Source: Tetraselmis striata (taxonomy: Eukaryota > Chlorophyta > Chlorodendrophyceae > Chlorodendrales > Chlorodendraceae). From it: a stretch of DNA of 64,000 bases. Where the stretch lies: positions 35,640-99,639 of the forward strand of contig VCJN01002931.1 of NCBI GenBank assembly GCA_006384855.1, read 5' to 3'. A program made the position numbers and the translations under genes. The notes beneath the pieces are model-generated. The model was not told the origin of the DNA. It saw only the letters and a list, made by a program, of their open reading frames with translations, and searched no databases. Positions 56,998-64,000 of this stretch are shown piece by piece; positions within the stretch are counted from its first letter, which is position 1, and each line of letters opens with the position of its first letter.

Positions 56998-57304
56998 ATG
57001 TACTTCAAGGCCTACGCCGTCGCGATTGCCTCCCTGCTCGCGGGCGCCGCCACCGTCCACGCCCTCTACGCGCCCGACCTGGTACCGCTCTCCCCCCTCC
57101 CCCCCGCGCGCCCTTCCCTCTCCACACCTCCACCCTGCCTCACCCTTCCAGGCCATCTGACGCTGTCTCCACGAGTAGACACATGGCGCAGCTGAGTCGG
57201 GGAATGCACGAGAGCTTGGCGCACTGCTGACCCCCCCCCCCCCCCTTGCCGGCAAGACCATCCGCCCGCCCAACGCCGACAGCGCCAAGTCCGGCTCCGC
57301 CTGA
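56998..57304 (+). CDS. Brawnin/UQCC6-like mitochondrial micropeptide
   Basis: Two exons: 56998-57081 (ending GACCTG|GTACCG) and 57257-57304 (after GGCAAG). They join in phase to give 43 residues and a TGA. The peptide has a Lys-containing N-terminus (MYFKAY), one hydrophobic helix (VAIASLLAGAATVHAL) and then YAPDLTIRPP across the splice. The pattern S-L-L-A....VH..Y.PDLTI..P matches vertebrate Brawnin (C12orf73), an inner-membrane micropeptide needed for respiratory complex III assembly. The tail here is shorter and Ser/Ala-rich. The 175 bp intron ends in a poly-C tract. The stop is only 32 bp before the ATG of the next gene on the same strand. Such short genes are easily missed by annotation. 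Confidence 0.75.
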
Positions 57305-57336
57305 GAAGCGCCACCCAGGGCCAGGGCCGCCCCAGC

Positions 57337-57579
57337 ATGCCGCGCGTGCGCAGCGTCGCCAACGCGGGCTTCTCCAAGCAGGCGGCGGCGCGGCAGGCAG
57401 CGCCCACCTGGGCGGGCCTGCAGGCGCCTGCGGGCCCAGCCAACCCGGACCGCCCCGAGCCCGCCGACGGCGGCACCGGTGCCGACTATGGGGAGCTGTT
57501 CCAGAGCTACCAGGATGCCCTGGGCATGCTTGGCGACGTGGACTGCGCGGGGCAGGTGAGGACCCGGGAGGGAGTGTCA

Positions 57580-57618
<39 letters not shown>

Positions 57619-58063
57619 AGGGGGGATCGCACCACATCGTGGCGGCATGTTGCCCCACCTTATAGAGATGGTGGCGAGGCTGAGGGAGAGCCTGCGCAGG
57701 ATGCTGCGGCGCTGGAGCGTATCAAGGACCACCTGGGCGCCCAGCAGGTGCGCGTTGGGCTCTCCCTCAGCAGCCTGCGGCACTGCGGCGCCGCAGATGG
57801 CCATCAACGCCCGCGCCAGGCACTGCCCCTGAGCCTCCTCCCCACCTGGGGTCACGCCCTCTTTCCTGCATCCACCCCTGCGCGCAGGCGGGCGCGTCGG
57901 TGTGCCTGGTGTGCCTGGAGGCCATCGACCGCGCGGACGCCACGTGGCACTGCGCCGCCAGCTGCTTCGCGGTGCTGCACCTGCAGTGCAGCCAGTCCTG
58001 GGCGCAGCAGCAGCTCACGTCCGCGCGCTCGCGGCGGGAGGAGAAGCAGCGCCTGTGCGCCCC

Positions 58064-58094
<31 letters not shown>

Positions 58095-58852
58095 ACACAC
58101 CCCACCCTTTCCCATCATGAGGTTGTGCCGGTGGGGAGGAAGCATTGACCAAGGCCGGTGTGGCCCTGGAGTCCTGGCATGTAGCTGGTGCGCTGGGCTG
58201 TGGCCGGGGCCCTGGGGAGGGCTGCATCCTTGGTGCCCGACCTCGGGGATCTTGGGCTACTTGCAATCATGAAAGTCGTTGCCAGCGACAGCAAGTGGCT
58301 CATAACCTCCTGCATTAAATGGACGGTTGCCGGATTGAGTACCTTGAAACCCTAGAATGCCCTATGAACCGCCCCGCCGCTCCCCACCCCAGTCGCCACA
58401 TGACCGCGTGTCTGCATGCTTGTGCCCCCCTCAACCCCCCTCCGCTGCCTGCCTCTCTGCTCCCACCCTCGGCGCGCAGGTTCCCCTACTTCGAGCCCAG
58501 CGTGCCCATCGTGTGGGGCTGCCCCAAGTGCCGGTATGAGTACGGGCCGGAGGAGGTGCCGCGCACGTACCGCTGCTTCTGCGGCAAGGTGCCCCCCTCC
58601 CTCAGCCCCCCACCTCCCCCCTGTCCTCTGGCCTGGCTTGACCCAGGTGGCACCGGCTTTGCTGCCCCCTCATGCGCCTCTGCCGGCTTGCCCCGTGCGG
58701 GGCGGTGCAGGTTCCGGACCCTGAGGTTGACGCCTGGAAGGCGCCCCACTCGTGCGGCGAGCTCTGCGGCCGGCAGCTGCGCTCAGGTTCCCTCCCACCT
58801 CCCATCCCCCCCATCCCTTTCGAACGCACACACAGACACAGACACAGACACA

Positions 58853-58889
<37 letters not shown>

Positions 58890-61800
58890 TCGGATGCGGT
58901 TGCGCCCTCGCGCTGCCCCCCCCCCCCCCCCCCACACACACACACTCACCACACCCACCCACCCATCATACCCTCATCGCCAGGCTGGCTGGCTGGAAGC
59001 GGGGGTAGGGGGGGGGAGCTGGGGATCGGGCAGCGGAGCAAATCAGATAGTTATGCCTTTATTCGTTTGTGCCTTGTGTTGCTTCAGATACCGGTAGGCA
59101 TTACTGGACGGCAAGCATAATAAGATATAGGTGAGGATGGAACTGTAATCCTGCCCTATGCTGAGCTCCCCATTCGCCCCCGCTGCGGCTGCCTGCAGGC
59201 TGCGGGCACGAGTGCGTGCTGCTGTGCCACCCGGGCCCCTGCCCGCCCTGCCCGCGCGAGGTGGACGCGACATGCTACTGCGGCAAGGCGGCGCGGCGCG
59301 CCCGCTGCGGCCGCCACCTCTTCTCGTGCGCCGCCACCTGCGGCAAGGTGCGTCCGCGCCCTCAGCAAACCCCAAGCCAGCCGCCATCTGTGTAGCGCGC
59401 AATGTAATGTGTACATTAAATATACTGCCAGAGTAACGCACTATATTAAGATATATATGGTTTTAGGGTTTTTAGGGTTTTGACCCCCCTCGCAACGAAG
59501 GCATACTAGAAAATGCACCATGAATCTAGCCCGAAACGTCCGACTCGATGGTGCAAAAGACGTTCTCAGTGGTACAGTTCGGACCTTTGCGAACCAAAGG
59601 AATTGGCACGGGTTCACGTTGGCCGGGGGGGAGCATGCAGAGCGCGCACAGAGTTGGCGAAAGCGGGCGCCTGCATGGCGGCAGTGCTCTGCTGCTGCGG
59701 GACGCCTGACCCTCCGGCCCCCTGCCCTCTCCTGTCTGTGTGTGGCAGGTGCTGCCATGCGGCCACGCCTGCGCGGAGGAATGCCACGAGGGCGACTGCC
59801 CGCCGTGCGGCCTGGAGGCAGAGCACCCCTGCGAGTGCGGCGCCGAGACGCGCCGCGCGCCGTGCTCCGGGCGGCGCTGGACGTGCGGCCGCGTGTGCGG
59901 CGCGGCGCTGGACTGCGGGCGCCACGCGTGCCAGCAGGGGTGCCATGCCGGTGGGCGCCCCGGCCCCCTCTGCATGTCCGCGCCGGGTAGGATGATGGGT
60001 GCAAGTGCTCCGAAAGCATGCCAGGCTGGTGGTGTACATGTTGGTTTGTATTGCTTGTCGAGGATGGAGAGGTTTCATGCCCGAAAACTCGTCATGGCGG
60101 CCAGAGAGTACCACCGCCGCCGCAATCCTCGCCCCTGCAGGAGCCCTCCATGCATTCACTCCGCTGCTCTGCCTGGGTGGCGCCGCGGGGCCCTCCTGCC
60201 GCCCCCATCGTGACTCCGGCAACCGTGCACGCGAGGCCCCTCTGCATTCCCCGCACCCGCCACTCTATTGCTAACCAGACACCCCCCCCCACCCCCCCGC
60301 GCGTGCGGGGGCCTTGCGGGCGGCAGGTGCGTGCGGGCCGTGCGAGCTGGTGGGGGCGCGGCGCTGCCCCTGCGGCAAGGCGGAGTTCACTTCCCTGGCG
60401 TGCGACGAGCCCACGCCCACGTGTGGCGAGACGTGCGGGCGGCTGCTGCCATGCGGCATCCACGCGTGCGCGGAGCGCTGCCACGCGGGGCCGTGCCCCG
60501 ACACCTGCCGCGCCATGGTCTCCAAGGCCTGTGGGTGAGCAGAGGGGGCCGCAGCCCCGTGCTCCATCGACCACCATGACCAGTGCCGCTATCGCTACAA
60601 CCCTGGCCTGTGATGGGCCTACGCTTTTATCAGTCGTTTATCCGAAATCTAGGGTAATGCAAGGTACCTGATGATACCGGCCCATCAGCCCAGGTGCCAT
60701 CGAAATGACACTGTGACCTAGGTCCCACATCATGGGCAGGCAGTAGCACAGTGCTGCTATGCTATGCTATGCTATGCTGTGCTATGCCATGCTATGCTAT
60801 GCTGTGCTATGCCATGCTATGCTATGCTATGCTATGCTATGCTATGCTATGCTATGCTATGCTATGCTATGCTATGCTATGCTATGCTATGCTACATTGG
60901 GCTGTGATCTGATTTGTTTGGGATACGGGTGCCCACGTACCGATAAGAACCCTTCCTACAAGCCTCAAATGCATGCAACCCATAGAACATTCGCCTCTAG
61001 TGCCGCGATTGTTTCGTGTATGTTTGACCTCTGGCAGGCAGGGCAGGTTCCCATTGCCACGTAGGCCCCTGTGCCGGTTCATTACACAAGTGCATCCCCC
61101 CCCCCCCCCCCCCCATCCTCTCCGCCCCATATCCACCATCCTAGCATGGCCACCTTGTGAGTTTACTCCCCCCCCCCCCCCTCTTTGCGGTGCTTGGCGC
61201 GTGCGTGACCACGCAGGTGCGGCAAGACGCACAAGACCGTGCCCTGCTTCTCGGCCGTGCGCTGCGACAAGCGCTGCCCGCTGCTGCGTGCATGCGGCCG
61301 GCACGCCTGCAAGCGCCGCTGCTGCGACGGCGACTGCCCGCCCTGCCCGGACGTCTGCGGCCGGCGGCTCAAGTGCGGCAACCACAAGTGAGCCCCGCGC
61401 CGCTTAGCCCCCCTCCCATGTGATCAACCGTACAAGCAACCAGTCTCTGCGCGCCCGCCGCTGTGGCGTGCTTCATCAGTCGCCAATCCCCATTAGTATC
61501 CGGTGTCCCACATCCCTGCAGATACGCCCCATCACTGCTCATAACGTGCAGCGTGTTGCAGAATAGCTAATCATAAAACGGGCGAGAGATTACCACGCCT
61601 GCGCATGGCGCGGCTCATCCCAAAGCGCGCAGCCAACACTGGGCAAACCCCCGCGGGGGTACGCACTTTCGACGTTTGGGAGTACGGATGCCGACGCGAC
61701 TTTACGAACACCCATCTTGCTCTCAGGAGGAGTGGCGGGCAAAGTGTTCTTGTAAGTGTGACCTTCGCGGAGGCCATGGGGGGGGGGGAGGGGGGGGCGG

Positions 61801-62295
61801 TGTAACTAATAACTTGTAATGAGTTGCAGTGCAGCTGCGCTTCTGTCCGCGGCGACGCCGCAAGATCGCGGGAAACTAGTTATAGAAATAGTGGCACGAC
61901 TCGGGCGGCCGCAAACAGCAAGTCTAGTCGCAGCGCCTCGTCCTGTAGCAGCGACGGTTATGGTATTCTGACACCTGCACAATCACCTTGCTGGCATTGG
62001 AATTGTCTGTTCAGCGCCCCCCCCCCCCCCCCCTTCCCCCCCCCCCCCCCCCCAGTTCGATATTGATGAGCACCCTCAAGATGGGGGACTGATTGAGATT
62101 GCGGTTTGAGCTCCCATATTGAGTCATCTCCCTCAAGCTGACCGGGGGATCATGTCGATCAAACCTGCAAATGCTAATGGAACTACACGGGCTGCCCGAG
62201 CGAAATCCAAACCACAGGGCGTTTACCCCTGCTGCATAGTAGGACATTCTCATTTCCGGTGGTGATGCCGTTACAACCAATTACAGCTCCACTAT

Positions 62296-62332
<37 letters not shown>

Positions 62333-63622
62333 GTACCCGGTGCACTAGGACGAGCTCGTATCGTAACCCGCGACATCACCTGGTGTGGGACCGGGGTGTG
62401 TCGAAGCAACATTATGACCGGAGAGGTCCGGATGACGGCGCTAAGCTGAGTGGATGGATACTCCCGTTGGCGCTGAGCTGCTCCTGTCGCTCCCCCCTGG
62501 CTGTGCGCGTGCGCCCCGCCGCAGGTGCCCCGCGCCCTGCCACACCGGCGCCTGCCTGCCCTGCCCCCTAACGGCCACCATTTCGTGCGCCTGCGGGGGG
62601 ACGCGCTTCGCGGTGCCGTGCGGGGCGGAGGGCCGCGCAGCGCCGCCGCGCTGCCACCTCCCCTGCCGCGTGCCGCGCAGCTGCCGGCATGCGGGTGCGC
62701 CCGCCGCCCACGAGACTGCCCCGCTGACCACCGCGGGACACAACCCCGCACCAAAACATGCCTCCCCACTCCGCGGCAAAAGTTTTCAGCTGAATACAAA
62801 TCAAATCGCCACAGCATTCGTGACACCAACCGGACGGCTTGCTATTTGTCGCACTCGGCTCGCCATACCCATCACCACCATGACCACGTCCAGGATCATC
62901 AGAATTGTCACAATCACCACGACATGCACCAACAGTGCCGCCTTCCACATCGCCATCACCGGCGCTACAACCTCCAACAACACCAGGGCAACCAGGGCCA
63001 CCATGTCCGCCATCGTTACGCCACCATCCGCTCTACCATGGCCGCCATGCCTTCCTTCACCATGGTCACCATCATCACCACCTCTAACACCACCTGCAGC
63101 ACCACCATTGTCATCGCCACCATCACATTCGTCGACATTAACATCAACAGGTTCACCAATTCCGGCCATCAACATCAGTGTTGCCACTATCACCGCCAGC
63201 ATCTTACGCAGGCCCCGCCCCGCCCACGCCATGACTCCTCCCCCTGGTGCACCTTAAGTGTCCTCCACTTGTGCCCCGCCCCCCCCCCCCCCCCCCCAAT
63301 CTGCCTTGGCTGTGTCCCCGCAGGCTCCATCGCCCCGCACCCCTGCCACTTCGGGCCCTGCCCGCCCTGCCCCAGCGGCGGCTGCGGCAGCGCGCTGCCC
63401 TGCGGGCACACCTGCGCGTCCGCCGCCTGCCACGACCCACCGCCCCCGCCTGTGCCGCCCTACGCCCCGCCGCCGCCCCCGGCCGCGCCGTCCGCCGGCG
63501 GTGCCTCAGGCAGCCCCCCGCTGGCCGCGCCGGTGCAGCTGGTGCTGCAGCAGCTGGCGGAGCCGGGCGCTCAGGAGGGGCTGAAGCCCTCCGCCTGTCC
63601 GCCCTGTGAGGCGCCCATCGAG
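57337..63622 (+). CDS. NFX1-type zinc-finger protein (NFX1/NFXL1 family), 3' end beyond window
   Basis: Exons: 57337-57555, about 57665-57747, 57888-58054, 58480-58588, 58711-58786, 59199-59347, 59749-59950, 60327-60534, 61217-61387, 62525-62694 and 63324-63622. From 57888 on all joins are GT-AG and in phase; the link of the first two exons is uncertain. A PHD/RING-like finger starts [10 protein letters not shown] and continues WHCAASC and [11 protein letters not shown] chain of NFX1 fingers of the form [17 protein letters not shown] follows (also [50 protein letters not shown] and [11 protein letters not shown]). After a Pro-rich stretch it reads CPPCEAPIE and a GT donor at 63623, where family members continue. 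NFX1-family proteins are nuclear DNA-binding or RING-type regulators; in plants they modulate stress responses. Introns hold many microsatellites. Confidence 0.9.
58855..58888 (+). repeat. (AC)n microsatellite in an NFX1-like gene intron
   Basis: Followed by a C run at about 58917-58933. A second (CA)n lies at 58081-58100 in the preceding long intron. Confidence 0.9.
59459..59482 (+). repeat. Short telomere-like motif
   Basis: GGTTTTAGGGTTTTTAGGGT-type sequence, about 2.5 units close to the TTTTAGGG repeat of Chlamydomonas telomeres. It is located in an intron of the NFX1-like gene. Confidence 0.5.
60755..60894 (+). repeat. (ATGCT)n pentanucleotide satellite, ~28 units
   Basis: CTATG repeat with occasional GTGCT and GCCAT variants, within an NFX1-like gene intron. 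Confidence 0.95.
60926..61062 (-). repeat. Dispersed repeat Z, copy 3
   Basis: Reverse complement carries CTGCCTGCCAGAGGTCAAAC, TTTGAGGCTTGTA and GGGTTCTTAT. It lies in an NFX1-like intron, directly after the pentanucleotide satellite. Confidence 0.6.
62298..62328 (+). repeat. (TC)n microsatellite
   Basis: Uninterrupted TC run in the 1.1 kb intron between exons ending 61387 and starting 62525. Confidence 0.9.
62860..63200 (+). repeat. CAY-rich (CAC/CAT) low-complexity tract
   Basis: Cryptic trinucleotide repeat (CACCACC, ATCACCA, CATCACC) that keeps frames open on both strands. It sits in the intron 62695-63323. Confidence 0.6.
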
Positions 63623-64000
63623 GTGGAGCCCCTCTCCCCTCCAGCAGCATATGAATCGTTCGTAGTGGCACACGCGATGACGATGCGTCCTGGGCCGGAA
63701 AGAGCGCTTACGGTCTTTAGGACGAGAGTAGGTTGAACATGAAAGACCATTCAGTGTCATGTGATACTAACTAACGCTCCTTCATATTGTCGGAACATGT
63801 AGATGTGATCAACACATAAAACCTCCATGGGCTTTGTTTATTTTGAAAACGCCTGTGTATGTATGTTCATTTTGACACCCGAAATGCTGGGCGGCAAGCG
63901 CTGACTTCCCTTTCGGGACAGATGTGAAGAACCCCATTTGCCCCTAAATGCATTCAATTGAACTCTCAATGATGCTTTTCACCCCTGAGTTGGCCGCGCT
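63623..64000 (+). other. Probable NFX1-like intron to the window end
   Basis: Starts with GTGGAG after ATCGAG. The next exon of the zinc-finger gene is not visible here. Confidence 0.5.

Noticed and set aside
57577-57855. Minus-strand Pro-rich ORFs in the first NFX1-like introns
   Set aside because: Poly-Pro arises from the intronic G run; the conserved fingers are on the plus strand.
60755-60894. CRISPR-like array
   Set aside because: A simple pentanucleotide repeat without spacers.
62801-63232. Asp/Gly/Val-rich minus-strand ORF
   Set aside because: Complement of the CAY-rich simple sequence, not a protein gene.
62525-63736. 403-codon plus-strand frame reading through the last NFX1-like intron
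   Set aside because: The CAC/CAT-rich tract keeps the frame open; the NFX1 fingers join in phase only if 62695-63323 is removed as an intron.

Overview
The window is nuclear DNA of an intron-rich eukaryote, most likely an alga of the green lineage (inference). Exons are GC-rich and strongly biased to G or C at third positions, and they are split by GT-AG introns loaded with poly-C/poly-G tracts and microsatellites. One gene product begins with an Arg/Ala/Ser-rich, plastid-transit-like leader. A short intronic stretch resembles the TTTTAGGG telomere unit known from chlorophytes. There are no bacterial-style operons.

Layout. 1-3.25 kb: GC-rich DNA, then 241-251 bp tandem repeats leading into a small element with near-perfect 197 bp inverted ends around a Nudix-like ORF. 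3.25-33.2 kb is a graveyard of mobile DNA: LTR-element fossils (3.98-4.92, 11.3-13.17, 15.62-18.29 kb); a MULE DNA transposon whose minus-strand transposase faces a plus-strand Ulp1-like protease (6.3-11.0 kb); a TRIM-like miniature (18.3-18.7 kb); three copies of a tyrosine-recombinase element with split direct repeats but no visible reverse transcriptase (18.7-22.7, 23.0-26.2 and 32.2-33.2 kb); a LINE with an RT and a restriction-like endonuclease region (26.2-30.7 kb) carrying a TIR element in its 3' UTR; and a 0.8 kb GC-rich repeat present again, inverted, at 55.8-56.7 kb.

33.3-46.9 kb holds host genes: an alanine-rich protein of unknown function (+), a probably plastid-targeted short-chain dehydrogenase (-), and a dynamin/Mx-like GTPase (-). 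46.9-56.8 kb is gene-poor and partly AT-rich. 56.9-64 kb holds a two-exon, 43-codon homologue of the complex III micropeptide Brawnin/UQCC6, followed 32 bp later on the same strand by a many-exon NFX1-type zinc-finger gene that runs off the window.

The host genes share no evident pathway. The best leads are the gag-like/YR element lacking RT, the inverted-repeat Nudix cassette, and the tight Brawnin/NFX1 tandem, which could be a dicistronic locus. Exon joins quoted as phase-consistent were checked by reading across the junction. All other joins are marked uncertain.
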